From FEN-1219 sp963817615 (GTDB lineage: Bacteria; Pseudomonadota; Gammaproteobacteria; Steroidobacterales; Rariloculaceae): a DNA stretch of 64,000 nt. Below the pieces are notes generated by a model. That model had not been told where the DNA came from. It saw only the letters and a program-made list of their open reading frames with translations, and searched no databases. Positions 25,217-34,823 of this stretch are shown in pieces (within the stretch, counting starts at the first letter, position 1; the number at the start of each line of letters is the position of its first letter). The DNA is taken from assembly GCA_963817615.1 (NCBI GenBank), contig CAWFPH010000001.1, positions 310,001-374,000 on the forward strand, given 5' to 3'. Both the position numbers and the translations under genes were made by a program.

Positions 25217-26572
25217 TCAGCTCGGCGAGAACGCGACTTTGCGATAAAGCGTCAGCGCGTCGCCGGCTGCGTCGTACTTGGCCTTGAGCGTGCGATACGC
25301 CGCGCCGTTGTAGAGCGCGTCGAACTCGGCCTCGTTCAGGAACGACGACGAGTACAGCATCTTGATGCCGCCGAGCTCGAAGCACTTCCGGTCCATGATC
25401 TTCGTGTAGTGGTACGGCTCCTTGCCCGCGGGCCGGCGTACCTGACAGTAGCAGCCGAGGTTGAAATAGAGCTCGTTCGGGCGAATCGGATACAGCGTCG
25501 GCTGATGCGGCGTCTTGATCGGCAATGCGGCCCACGGCCGACCATCGAGATCGACCTGCTCGAGGCAAAAGCGGATCAGCTCCTCGCCGCGTGTCCACGG
25601 CACTTCCCAATCCTGGATCAATGGCTCGACGGTCTCGTCGTGAATGCCGACCGCGCCGAGCACCTTGTTCTTGGTCGCGACGTAGCGGGTATAGAACGCC
25701 GAGTTGCGCCACCGGGCGGGTGCAAGCCGCCGAAACACGTTGTAGGCGCCCGTTTCGGGCACGTTCCAAAACCAATCCGGATCGTATCGAAAAATGTAGT
25801 CGAACGTGCGCAGATAGAGGTCGCGGCGCCGCTCCACGAGCCGATAGAAAACGTTCTTGCGGACGATGTCCTCACATTCGCGACTCTCCGCGACGAAGCG
25901 GCCCGTCATCAAGAAATAGCGATGGTCCTCGAAGAACAGCCCTTCGACGAATGCGAGATCGTCGGACAGCGTAGCCTGGCGCATCGATTCTAGATAGCGC
26001 GCCGGATCGCTGAACCGCTCGATGTGCAGGTGCACGTACGGTTGCGCGGGATGCAAAGCGATCTTTGCGCGCAGGATGTAACCGAGCGTGCCGTAGGAAT
26101 TCGGCAGCGCGTTGAAGAGATCGGAATGCTCGTTGTCGGCGCGAGCCGTTACGATCTTCCCGCTCGGCAGCAGCACGTCGGCCTCGATCAAGCCGTCATG
26201 GACGAAGCCGTAGCGAAAGCAGGTGGATTCGATGCCGATGCCGACGGTCGCGCCGCCGACCGTGATGTGCTTGAGCTCGGGCGCGACGAGCGGCAGGAAG
26301 CCGTGTGCGAGGCAGTGGCGCACCACCGTTTCGTATGTCGTGAGGCCTTCGACCTCCACCGTGCGCGCCTCTGGGTCGACGGCCAGCACGTGATTGAACT
26401 CGCGCAGCGAGATCCGGCGCGCCGCCGCGCCGCGCGGGGAGTAGCGGAACAAGTTCGAGATCGTGGATTTCGCGAGCCGCAGCTCACCGCCGCCGCTGTG
26501 CCAGTGGCTCGTGAGCTCGGCAACCCGCCTTCGGTAGCTGTCGGCGACGGCGGGGTCCGCAGACACGGTCAC
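25217..26572 (-). CDS. FAD-binding oxidoreductase, DHCR24/BfaA-TmsA-like (10-methyl fatty acid reductase candidate)
   Basis: 451 aa from GTG 26572. A PCMH-type FAD domain covers the first 170 residues: RISLREFNHVLAVDPEARTV, APELKHITVGGATVGIGIES, then GFVHDGLIEADVLLPSGKIV and SYGTLGYILRAKI. The C-terminal part resembles the sterol delta-24 reductase (DIMINUTO) group. In actinobacteria a protein of this kind (BfaA/TmsA) reduces 10-methylene to 10-methyl acyl chains made by a Cfa-like methyltransferase. Exactly such a gene lies immediately upstream on the same strand (213-bp gap). The assignment rests on this pairing and on family resemblance; a sterol or other lipid substrate is not excluded. 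Confidence 0.75.
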   Translation of the reverse strand: MTVSADPAVADSYRRRVAELTSHWHSGGGELRLAKSTISNLFRYSPRGAAARRISLREFNHVLAVDPEARTVEVEGLTTYETVVRHCLAHGFLPLVAPELKHITVGGATVGIGIESTCFRYGFVHDGLIEADVLLPSGKIVTARADNEHSDLFNALPNSYGTLGYILRAKIALHPAQPYVHLHIERFSDPARYLESMRQATLSDDLAFVEGLFFEDHRYFLMTGRFVAESRECEDIVRKNVFYRLVERRRDLYLRTFDYIFRYDPDWFWNVPETGAYNVFRRLAPARWRNSAFYTRYVATKNKVLGAVGIHDETVEPLIQDWEVPWTRGEELIRFCLEQVDLDGRPWAALPIKTPHQPTLYPIRPNELYFNLGCYCQVRRPAGKEPYHYTKIMDRKCFELGGIKMLYSSSFLNEAEFDALYNGAAYRTLKAKYDAAGDALTLYRKVAFSPS

Positions 26573-26785
26573 CCCGTGCTTTCCGGTAACGCCGTGATGA
26601 CGTCCGACGACCCGCGCTGGCCGGAGTGCTGCGAACGCAGGCGCGGCCTTGCCGTCCTGTCGGGGCGCGCGCGCGCCTGCGGCGGACGCGGCTCGAGAGA
26701 AGCCCGTAAGCGCAGGGGCGATTTTGCGGCCATCGGCACCGGTCTCCCGGAAAGCACGCGGTGAACCTGTCTCCGCGAGGCGCCG

Positions 26786-28045
26786 CTAACCGCGGTCGGC
26801 ATAGACGTGCGCGCGCGTCCACGGCACGTTCGGCGAGCCCGCGCGCGCGAACAGCACTTGGAAGAGCTGCAGCTTGCCGGTCAGGAACGCCGCAATCGAG
26901 CCGACCAGATAAAGCCGCCACGCGCGGACGAATGTCTCGTCGAACATCGCGCGCACGGCCTCGACGTTCTCCTCGTAGCGCTCGAGCCAGCCTTCCAGCG
27001 TCTTCGCGTAGTGCAGGCGAATGTTCTCCACGTCGAGCACCGATAGGCCGTTCGGCTCGAACAAGTCCATCATCTCGCGCAGAGTCGGAGGATAGGCGCC
27101 CGGGAAGATTCGCTTGTCGATCCACGGGTTCAACGGCTCCGGCTTGTCGCGGCCGATGCTGTGCACGAGACCGCGCCCCTCCGGCGTCAGCGCCCGGCTC
27201 ATCAGCGCGCCGAGCTCCTTGTAATTACCGGCGCCCACGTGCTCGAGCATGCCGATCGACACGAATGCGTCGTACGTGCCGGTAAGGTTGCGATAGTCGT
27301 CTTCGACGAACTCGACCCGGTCGAGTAGATTCTCGCGCGCGGCCCAGCTTCGCGCGTATGCGACCTGCTCGTGCGAGATGTTGAAGCTGCGCACCTGCGC
27401 ACCATAGTTCTTCGCCATGAACAAAGCGAAGCCGCCCCAACCGCCGCCGGCCTCGACGACGCGCTCGCCCGGCTTGAGCTGCAGCTTGCGGCAGACGTGG
27501 TGCATCTTCGCTTGCTGCGCCTGCTCGATCGTCATGCTCTGCTCGGCGTAGTAAGCGCACGTATATTGCAGCGCCTCGCGGTCGAGCCATAGCTTGTAGA
27601 AGTCGTTGCCGATGTCGTAGTGGTGGTGGATGTTGCGCTTCGACTCCGACAAATCCGGAGCGATCCGCCTGCCGCGGGTCAGCCATTTGCCGAGCGCGCC
27701 GGTGTCGCCGCTCGTATAGCGATAGGCTTCCTGGAGCAGCAGCAGCAAGTCGCCGCGCACTTGGATGCGGCCGGCACTGTATACGTCGCCGAAATGCAGC
27801 TCGGGGTTCACGAGCACCTGCCAGAGGGCTCGGCGATCGAGAATTCTGGCGATCACCTGCCCGGAGCGTGGGCTCACGTCGGGCTCGTCCCACAGCACGA
27901 CGCGCAGCGGCGAGTCGCCGAGCTTGTTCGTGATCTGTCTTACCAGCCAGCGGTCGAGCTTGCTCGGCTCGCGGCTCTGGGCAGAGTCCGAGTAGCGGCT
28001 TTCGGCGCCCGGGACGCCCAACGGTTCGATTCGGGTTCGATTCAT
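26786..28045 (-). CDS. Cyclopropane-fatty-acyl-phospholipid synthase family methyltransferase, BfaB/TmsB-like candidate
   Basis: 419 aa. SAM-dependent modification of the double bond in membrane phospholipid acyl chains. Family signs: NIHHHYDIGNDFYKLWLD, YTCAYY, SAM motif VVEAGGGWGGFALFMAKNYG (note EAGGG in place of the usual EIGCG), FVSIGMLEHVGAGNY and IFPGAYPPTLREM. The N-terminal acyl-chain-binding domain is present. It is next to a DHCR24-like flavoprotein gene, the arrangement of bfaAB/tmsAB for 10-methyl branched fatty acids; alone it would be called Cfa. Start 28045 (MNRTRIEPLG) was chosen; an in-frame ATG at 28078 is possible. Divergent from moaA. Confidence 0.82.
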   Translation of the reverse strand: MNRTRIEPLGVPGAESRYSDSAQSREPSKLDRWLVRQITNKLGDSPLRVVLWDEPDVSPRSGQVIARILDRRALWQVLVNPELHFGDVYSAGRIQVRGDLLLLLQEAYRYTSGDTGALGKWLTRGRRIAPDLSESKRNIHHHYDIGNDFYKLWLDREALQYTCAYYAEQSMTIEQAQQAKMHHVCRKLQLKPGERVVEAGGGWGGFALFMAKNYGAQVRSFNISHEQVAYARSWAARENLLDRVEFVEDDYRNLTGTYDAFVSIGMLEHVGAGNYKELGALMSRALTPEGRGLVHSIGRDKPEPLNPWIDKRIFPGAYPPTLREMMDLFEPNGLSVLDVENIRLHYAKTLEGWLERYEENVEAVRAMFDETFVRAWRLYLVGSIAAFLTGKLQLFQVLFARAGSPNVPWTRAHVYADRG

Positions 28046-28258
28046 AGTTGTGTTGTTGTTCTCCGCGCAGGCCGCCATTTTGCCATGCTCTGCGGGCGGA
28101 TCGGAATTCCGGCCGGTCGGGACCCGCCAATACCGGGGGCCGGCGGCTCGCCGCGCACCGCCCGGGGGCGCGGAGCGCGGGCTCCGGCGGCCCGCTTGAC
28201 CGGTAGGGTACTATAGGTCGTGCAGTGCGGCCGCTTAAGCCGCGCCGAACGCCAAGCA

Positions 28259-29332
28259 ATGTCGACGTCTCGCAATCACACCGTAGCCCAATGGCAAGCG
28301 CAGGCGGCTGTTAAAGACCGCCTCGGGCGCAGCATGCGCGATCTGCGGATTTCCGTGATCGACCGCTGCAATTTCCGGTGCCCGTACTGCATGCCCGCCG
28401 ACGTCTACGGTGCCGACCATCAGTTCCTCCCGCGCGGGCACTGGCTTACGCCGGGCGAGATCAAGCGCGTCGCGGGCCTGTTCGTGCAGCTCGGCGTGCG
28501 CAAGCTGCGCGTGACGGGCGGCGAGCCGCTGCTCAGGCGCGACATCGTAGAAATCATTGCGGGACTCGCCGAGCTCGGCGGTGCCGATGACCTTGCGCTC
28601 ACCACCAACGGCTCGCGGCTCGCGTCCCTCGCGGCCGAGCTCACGGCCGCGGGGCTGAAGCGCGTGACGGTGAGCCTCGATAGCCTCGACGAGCAGGTCT
28701 TCAAAACCATGAACGGCGGTCGCGGCGATCTCGCCGCCGTGCTGCGTGGGGTCGACGCGGCGCTCGCCGCGGGTCTGCCGGTGAAGATCAACACGGTGGT
28801 CGAGCGCGGGCGCAACGACCACACCGTGCTCGACCTCGTCGAGCGGTTCCGGGGCACGGATGTGATCGTGAGATTCATCGAGTACATGGACGTCGGGACG
28901 GTGAACGGTTGGCGGCCCGACACGGTAGTGCCGTCGAAGGAGCTGCTCGAGCGCATCGGCGCGCGGTGGCCGCTCGCACCGCTCGACAGCAACTACCGCG
29001 GCGAGGTCGCGCAGCGCTACGCATTCGCGGACGGGCGCGGCGAGATCGGCTTCATCTCCTCGGTGAGTGCGCCGTTCTGCGGCGACTGCAACCGCGCGAG
29101 GCTGTCCGCGGACGGCACGCTGTATACCTGCCTCTTCGCGGCGCAGGGCGTGGAGCTGCGAGCGGCGTTGCGCTCGGGCGCGAGCGACGCCGACCTCGTC
29201 GGCCTGCTGCAAAACACTTGGCGCAACCGCGGCGATCGCTACAGCGAGCTTCGCGGCCGGCTGCTCGAGCGCGGCTCGTCCGACGAGGAAGCAAAGAGCG
29301 AGCGCGTCGAGATGTATCGGATGGGCGGCTGA
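28259..29332 (+). CDS. moaA: GTP 3',8-cyclase MoaA
   Basis: Radical-SAM enzyme that starts molybdenum cofactor synthesis from GTP. 357 aa. The first [4Fe-4S] motif is C37-x3-C41-x2-C44 in CNFRCPYC; the second cluster site includes FCGDCNRARLSADGTLYTC. LRVTGGEPLLRRDI is the SAM-binding GGE motif. The chain ends in the functionally required Gly-Gly (RMGG). ATG 28259 lacks a strong ribosome site. GTG 28220, five bases after a TACTAT -10-like hexamer, would give a leaderless 370-residue form. First of four overlapping or closely spaced moa genes. Confidence 0.96.
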   Translation: MSTSRNHTVAQWQAQAAVKDRLGRSMRDLRISVIDRCNFRCPYCMPADVYGADHQFLPRGHWLTPGEIKRVAGLFVQLGVRKLRVTGGEPLLRRDIVEIIAGLAELGGADDLALTTNGSRLASLAAELTAAGLKRVTVSLDSLDEQVFKTMNGGRGDLAAVLRGVDAALAAGLPVKINTVVERGRNDHTVLDLVERFRGTDVIVRFIEYMDVGTVNGWRPDTVVPSKELLERIGARWPLAPLDSNYRGEVAQRYAFADGRGEIGFISSVSAPFCGDCNRARLSADGTLYTCLFAAQGVELRAALRSGASDADLVGLLQNTWRNRGDRYSELRGRLLERGSSDEEAKSERVEMYRMGG

Positions 29333-29826
29333 TGCTCACGCACGTGGATGCGGCGAATCGTCCGACGATGGTCGACGTCGGCGACAAGGCCGTCAGCACC
29401 CGCACGGCCGTTGCGCGCGCCGTCGTCGTGTTTCCGCCCGACGTCGCATTGCGATCGGGCGAGGAGCTGCGTACGAAGAAGGGGCCGGTGTTCGACACGG
29501 CCGTGATCGCCGGCGTGATGGCCGCGAAGCGAACCCACGAGCTGATCCCGTTCTGCCATCCGATCGCGCTCGAGGACTGCAAGCTCACGGTCGAATGGGG
29601 CGCACCGCACGAGATCGTGATCGAATGCGCGGTGCGTGCTACGCACAAGACGGGCGTCGAGATGGAGGCGCTCACGGGCGCCGCCACAGCGGCGCTCACG
29701 GTCTACGACATGTGCAAGGCGCTGTCTCACGGCATCTCGATCCGCGAAGTCACGCTCATCTCGAAGACCGGCGGCAAGCGCGACTTCGGCCGCGCGTCGC
29801 CGCGCGGCGGAGCGGCCGCGCCATGA
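29332..29826 (+). CDS. moaC: Cyclic pyranopterin monophosphate synthase MoaC
   Basis: Second enzyme of Moco synthesis: rearranges the MoaA product to cyclic pyranopterin monophosphate. 164 aa. Landmarks: MVDVGDKAVSTRTAVA near the start, KKGPVFDTAVIAGVMAAKRT, LIPFCHPIALEDCKLT, and KTGVEMEALTGAATAALTVY followed by DMCKAL and KTGGKRDF. Its ATG overlaps the moaA stop (TGATG), indicating translational coupling; the open frame further upstream is a shadow inside moaA. Confidence 0.96.
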   Translation: MLTHVDAANRPTMVDVGDKAVSTRTAVARAVVVFPPDVALRSGEELRTKKGPVFDTAVIAGVMAAKRTHELIPFCHPIALEDCKLTVEWGAPHEIVIECAVRATHKTGVEMEALTGAATAALTVYDMCKALSHGISIREVTLISKTGGKRDFGRASPRGGAAAP

Positions 29827-30065
29827 TCGAGGTCACGGCCCGCTACTTCGCGGTGTTTCGCGAGCGCGCGGGACGCGAAGCGGAGTCGCTCACGACCGGT
29901 GCGCGCACCGCCGCAGAGCTGTATCGCGAGCTCGCGGCCAAGCACGGCTTCGCCGACTCGATTGCGCGCTGCAAGGTCGCCGTCAACGACTCGCTCGCCG
30001 ATTGGAACGTGCAGCTGTCCCCCGGCGACGAAGTGCTGTTCTTTCCGCCGGTCGCCGGGGGCTGA
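29823..30065 (+). CDS. moaD: Molybdopterin synthase sulfur-carrier subunit MoaD
   Basis: 80 aa ubiquitin-like protein whose C-terminal Gly-Gly (PPVAGG) is thiocarboxylated and donates sulfur in molybdopterin formation. ITVRYFA-type start (IEVTARYFAVFRERAG) and LSPGDEVLFFPPVAGG are typical. The ATG overlaps the moaC stop (ATGA). Partner of MoaE, encoded next. Confidence 0.94.
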   Translation: MIEVTARYFAVFRERAGREAESLTTGARTAAELYRELAAKHGFADSIARCKVAVNDSLADWNVQLSPGDEVLFFPPVAGG

Positions 30066-30083
30066 GCGCCGGCGGCGCTCGCC

Positions 30084-30527
30084 ATGAGCTTCAAGATCCG
30101 CGCGACAGCGCTCGACCCCGACGCACTCAAGCGCTCGCTTGCGGCGGCTGCCGCGGGCGCGTGCGTCACGTTCGAGGGCTGGGTGCGCGATCACAACGAC
30201 GGTGCGGCGGTCGTCGCGCTCGAGTACGAGGCGCACGAGGCGATCGCCGACCGGGAAGGGGCGCGAATCATCGCCGAGGCGCTCGAGCGCTTCGAGGTCG
30301 CGGCCGCGCTGTGCGAGCATCGAGTCGGGAAGCTCGCGATCGGCGACTGTGCGGTGTGGGTCGGTGTGACGGCGGCCCATCGCGGCGCCGCGTTCGATGC
30401 GTGTCGCTACATCATCGACGAGACGAAGCAGCGCGTGCCGATCTGGAAGAAAGAGCACTATCGAAGCGGCGAGTCCGGCTGGGTCAACTGCGCGACCCGT
30501 ACAGCCGAGGGCGCAGCGGGTTCCTGA
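30084..30527 (+). CDS. moaE: Molybdopterin synthase catalytic subunit MoaE
   Basis: 147 aa. It combines with MoaD to convert cyclic pyranopterin monophosphate into molybdopterin. Conserved parts: CVTFEGWVRDHNDGAAV, LEYEAHEAIADREG, RVGKLAIGDCAVWVGV, HRGAAFDACRYIIDETKQRV and the catalytic Lys region PIWKKEHY. Eighteen bases separate it from moaD. The neighbouring mocA-like gene converges from the other strand almost at the stop. Confidence 0.95.
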   Translation: MSFKIRATALDPDALKRSLAAAAAGACVTFEGWVRDHNDGAAVVALEYEAHEAIADREGARIIAEALERFEVAAALCEHRVGKLAIGDCAVWVGVTAAHRGAAFDACRYIIDETKQRVPIWKKEHYRSGESGWVNCATRTAEGAAGS

Positions 30528-30529
30528 CC

Positions 30530-31144
30530 TCAGCCGCCGCGGCGCAGCCGCGCAAGATCGGCGGGCGCGTCGATGTCGACGGCGGCTTCCGGCAGGGACA
30601 CGAGCGTGAGTCGCCCGGCACCCCGAAGCAGCCCGCGCGCGCCCGCGTCGCCCTCGAGCCTGCACAGCGCGCGCCAGCAGCGGCGAGGCCAGATCGCGGG
30701 CACGCCCGCACGGCCGGCGTAGCTCGCTGCGGCCGGCACTCCCGGCCTTCGACTCCAAGCGCCGATCACTCGGCGCAGCTCGCGCGCACCGATGTGCGGT
30801 TGATCGACGAGCAGCACGAGCGCCGCCGCGGCCGTGCGCGGCGCGGCGCCAAGGCCCGTGCGCAGCGATCCCGCGAGCCCCTCTTGCCAGTGCGAGTTGA
30901 CGGCGATGCGTGCGTCGGGGACGGTGCGGCGCAGCAGCGCCCGGAGCCTGAGGGCGTGCGCGCCGAGCACGACGACGAGCGGCGCGGTGGGCGCCGCGCG
31001 GCGTGCCGTGTCCGCCGCACGCGCCAGCAGCGGTCGGTTGCCGAGCCGTACCAGCTGCTTCGGCGCGCCGAGCCGGCGCGAGCCGCCGGCCGCGAGCAGC
31101 ACGCAAACGATTCGTGAGCCGCTGCGTGCTGCCGATGTGCGCAT
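30530..31144 (-). CDS. mocA: MocA-like molybdenum cofactor nucleotidyltransferase
   Basis: 204 aa, NTP-transferase fold. The N-terminal nucleotide loop LLAAGGSRRLGAPKQLVRL has the PKQL form typical of MocA (CTP, forms cytidylated Moco) and unlike MobA. LVLLVDQPHIGARELRR matches the metal-binding DxP motif. Cytidylated Moco serves the xanthine-dehydrogenase/aldehyde-oxidase group, which fits the XdhC-family gene at 2301. It faces away from the acetyltransferase gene across a gap of 20 bases that holds a symmetrical -10 element. MobA is a less likely alternative. Confidence 0.82.
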   Translation of the reverse strand: MRTSAARSGSRIVCVLLAAGGSRRLGAPKQLVRLGNRPLLARAADTARRAAPTAPLVVVLGAHALRLRALLRRTVPDARIAVNSHWQEGLAGSLRTGLGAAPRTAAAALVLLVDQPHIGARELRRVIGAWSRRPGVPAAASYAGRAGVPAIWPRRCWRALCRLEGDAGARGLLRGAGRLTLVSLPEAAVDIDAPADLARLRRGG

Positions 31145-31150
31145 CGAGCC

Positions 31151-31158
31151 ACTATACT
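31151..31158. promoter_or_regulatory. Symmetrical bidirectional -10 element
   Basis: The octamer ACTATACT gives TATACT on the plus strand (31153-31158) and TATAGT on the minus strand (31156-31151). Each hexamer ends exactly six bases before a start codon: GTG 31165 on plus, ATG 31144 on minus. A normal start seven bases downstream would make both messages leaderless. No clear -35 on either side. Confidence 0.45.
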
Positions 31159-31164
31159 GGAGCC

Positions 31165-31653
31165 GTGACGAACCTCCGCCTAGGTCTGGCCCGCTGCGAC
31201 GACGCGGCTCCGATAGCGGCGATGTCGCGACATTTGATCGAGCACGGCTTGCCGTGGTCGTGGACGGAGCAGCGCGTCGTTCGCTGCGTGCGCAATCGCG
31301 ACTGCGTGGTGCTCGCGGCGCGCGATCGTCGCCGGCTCGCCGGCTTCGCGATCATGGATTTCTACGACGTGCACGCACATCTGAGCTTGCTCGCCGTGCA
31401 GCCCGGCTACCGGCGTCAGGGCGTCGGCCGCCAGCTCGTTCAGTGGCTCGAGGCTTCGGCGCGCACCGCCGGCACCTTCACGGTGCAGCTCGAGCTGCGC
31501 GCAAGCAACGACGGCGCGCGCGCGTTCTACGAGCGGCTCGGCTATCGCGAGTCGGGAGTGCGGCGCGCGTACTACGCGGGGCGCGAAGACGCGCTGCGCA
31601 TGACGCGCGATCTCACGCTCTCCGCTCCGACGTCGCGCGCGTCGCCGCCATGA
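31165..31653 (+). CDS. GNAT-family N-acetyltransferase
   Basis: 162 aa. The acetyl-CoA loop is QPGYRRQGVGRQLV, followed by LELRASNDGARAFYERLGY and REDALRMTRDL, as in RimI-type enzymes. The substrate cannot be read from the sequence. Start GTG 31165 has GGAG just before it and a -10-like TATACT six bases upstream. Its stop overlaps the moaB start (ATGA), so it is coupled to a Moco gene, which is unusual for a RimI-like enzyme. Confidence 0.85.
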   Translation: MTNLRLGLARCDDAAPIAAMSRHLIEHGLPWSWTEQRVVRCVRNRDCVVLAARDRRRLAGFAIMDFYDVHAHLSLLAVQPGYRRQGVGRQLVQWLEASARTAGTFTVQLELRASNDGARAFYERLGYRESGVRRAYYAGREDALRMTRDLTLSAPTSRASPP

Positions 31654-32174
31654 CTATCGACGCTTCCCGCGAGCTGATTGCGCTCAAGATCGCCGTGCTC
31701 ACGGTGTCCGATACGCGTACCGAGGCGACCGACAAATCGGGCGTGCTGCTCGTCGAGCGGCTGCGCGCCGCGGGTCATACGCTCGCCGAGAAGGCGATCG
31801 TGCGCGACGACGTCTACGCGATTCGAGCGCTCGTCTCGCGGTGGATCGCGATGCCCGACGTCGAGGTCGTGATCAGCACGGGCGGCACCGGCCTGACCGG
31901 CCGCGACGGTACGCCGGAGGCGATCGGCGTGTTGCTCGATAAGGAGATCGACGGCTTCGGCGAGCTGTTTCGCACGATCTCGTACGAGGAGATCGGTGCG
32001 TCGAGCCTGCAGTCGCGCTGTCTCGCGGGCGTCGCAAACGGTACCTATGTGTTCTGCCTGCCGGGCTCGTCGAACGCCTGCGCGACGGGCTGGGACAAGC
32101 TGATCGCGCCCCAGCTCGACTATCGCAACCGTCCCTGCAACCTCGCGGAGCTGCTGCCGCGCCTCAAGGAATAG
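31650..32174 (+). CDS. moaB: Molybdopterin adenylyltransferase MoaB
   Basis: 174 aa, MogA/MoaB fold, adenylating molybdopterin before MoeA inserts molybdate. Visible motifs: KIAVLTVSDTRTEATDKSG, ISTGGTGLTGRDGTPEAI and FCLPGSSNACATGWDKLI. MoaB with MoeA (16924-18123) completes the last steps of the pathway. ATG overlaps the acetyltransferase stop. It ends shortly before the thiamine operon promoter. Confidence 0.94.
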   Translation: MTIDASRELIALKIAVLTVSDTRTEATDKSGVLLVERLRAAGHTLAEKAIVRDDVYAIRALVSRWIAMPDVEVVISTGGTGLTGRDGTPEAIGVLLDKEIDGFGELFRTISYEEIGASSLQSRCLAGVANGTYVFCLPGSSNACATGWDKLIAPQLDYRNRPCNLAELLPRLKE

Positions 32175-32195
32175 ACGGCCTCCCGAGCGCTCGCG

Positions 32196-32224
32196 TTCCA
32201 GCGCGGGCGGCTTTGCTCTATGAT
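32196..32224 (+). promoter_or_regulatory. Candidate promoter of the TPP-riboswitch operon
   Basis: A -10 hexamer TATGAT (32219-32224) with a weak -35 (TTCCAG, 32196-32201) at 17-base spacing. Transcription would begin near 32231, about 14 bases before the aptamer, which makes this placement plausible. Confidence 0.5.
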
Positions 32225-32244
32225 CCTCCCGAGACTTCGATCCG

Positions 32245-32330
32245 AGGGGTGGCCGGCAACGGCCTGAGAGGTTGGCGTGATGCGTCAACCAACCCTTTGA
32301 ACCTGATCCGGTTAGTACCGGCGAAGGGAC
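32245..32330 (+). promoter_or_regulatory. TPP (THI-box) riboswitch aptamer
   Basis: The conserved thiamine-pyrophosphate aptamer is plain: GGGGTGG at the 5' side, CCTGAGAGG, ACCCTTTGAACCTGATC, the CCGG-TTAGTA-CCGG hairpin and CGAAGGGA closing. Order and spacing fit the THI-box consensus. It lies 64 bases ahead of the TonB receptor start. It shows that the downstream genes concern thiamine or its precursors and are switched off when TPP is plentiful. Confidence 0.97.
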
Positions 32331-32366
32331 GGGAACATCCGACTTTTCCCCACTCGCTAGACAGAC

Positions 32367-32392
32367 CGGATCTCGCTCGCAGAGGAGATCCG
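32367..32392 (+). promoter_or_regulatory. Ribosome-site sequestering hairpin of the riboswitch expression platform
   Basis: A perfect 8-bp inverted repeat CGGATCTC (32367-32374) / GAGATCCG (32385-32392) ends one base before ATG 32394. It buries part of the ribosome-binding site AGAGGAGA (32381-32388). CCGGATC at 32366-32372 can instead pair with GATCCGG (32305-32311) inside the aptamer, giving two exclusive folds. This suggests translational control by TPP. No T-run follows, so termination is not expected. Confidence 0.75.
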
Positions 32393-32393
32393 A

Positions 32394-34541
<2,148 letters not shown>

Positions 34542-34545
34542 AATA

Positions 34546-34821
34546 ATGCGAATCACAGTCGAGATGAGCTTGTACCCGCTCGAGCGCGATGCGATCGACA
34601 AGATCCTCCGTTTCATCGAGACGGTGCAGGCCGAGCCGCGGCTCGAGATCGTCGTGAATCAGTTGAGCACGCAACTGCGCGGTGAGCTCGACGTCGTGAT
34701 GGCGACGCTCCACGTCGCGATCGAGCGCGCCTTTGCGGGCGGCGTGCCGCAGGCGCTCGTGGTGAAGTTCTTGAACGCCGATCTGCCGATCGGCGAGCCG
34801 CCGGTGCTCGAGCGTCCCTGA
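34546..34821 (+). CDS. YkoF/MTH1187-like thiamine-binding domain protein
   Basis: 91 aa, cytoplasmic, no signal peptide. The N-terminus ITVEMSLYPLERDAID and the middle VVNQLSTQLRGELDVVMATL resemble one repeat of YkoF, which binds thiamine/HMP in Bacillus next to an HMP/thiamine ABC transporter. Its place between a riboswitch-controlled receptor and a PnuT-like carrier supports ligand binding, perhaps as a thiamine buffer or delivery protein. Single-domain length suggests a dimer or tetramer. The residue-level binding site cannot be confirmed from reading. Confidence 0.75.
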   Translation: MRITVEMSLYPLERDAIDKILRFIETVQAEPRLEIVVNQLSTQLRGELDVVMATLHVAIERAFAGGVPQALVVKFLNADLPIGEPPVLERP

Positions 34822-34823
34822 CG

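Noticed and set aside
25208..25222. Short tandem AGCTC repeat at the end of the flavoprotein gene
   Set aside because: Only about three units and partly coding; too short to call a repeat feature.
28196..28214. TTGACC and TACTAT as a moaA promoter
   Set aside because: The two boxes are only seven bases apart, far from the 16-18 bases a sigma-70 promoter needs, so they cannot act together.
28280..28300. A tRNA-like string (GTAGCCCAATGGCAAG) near the start of moaA
   Set aside because: It resembles part of a tRNA D-arm but no cloverleaf can be built around it, and it lies inside the moaA coding frame.
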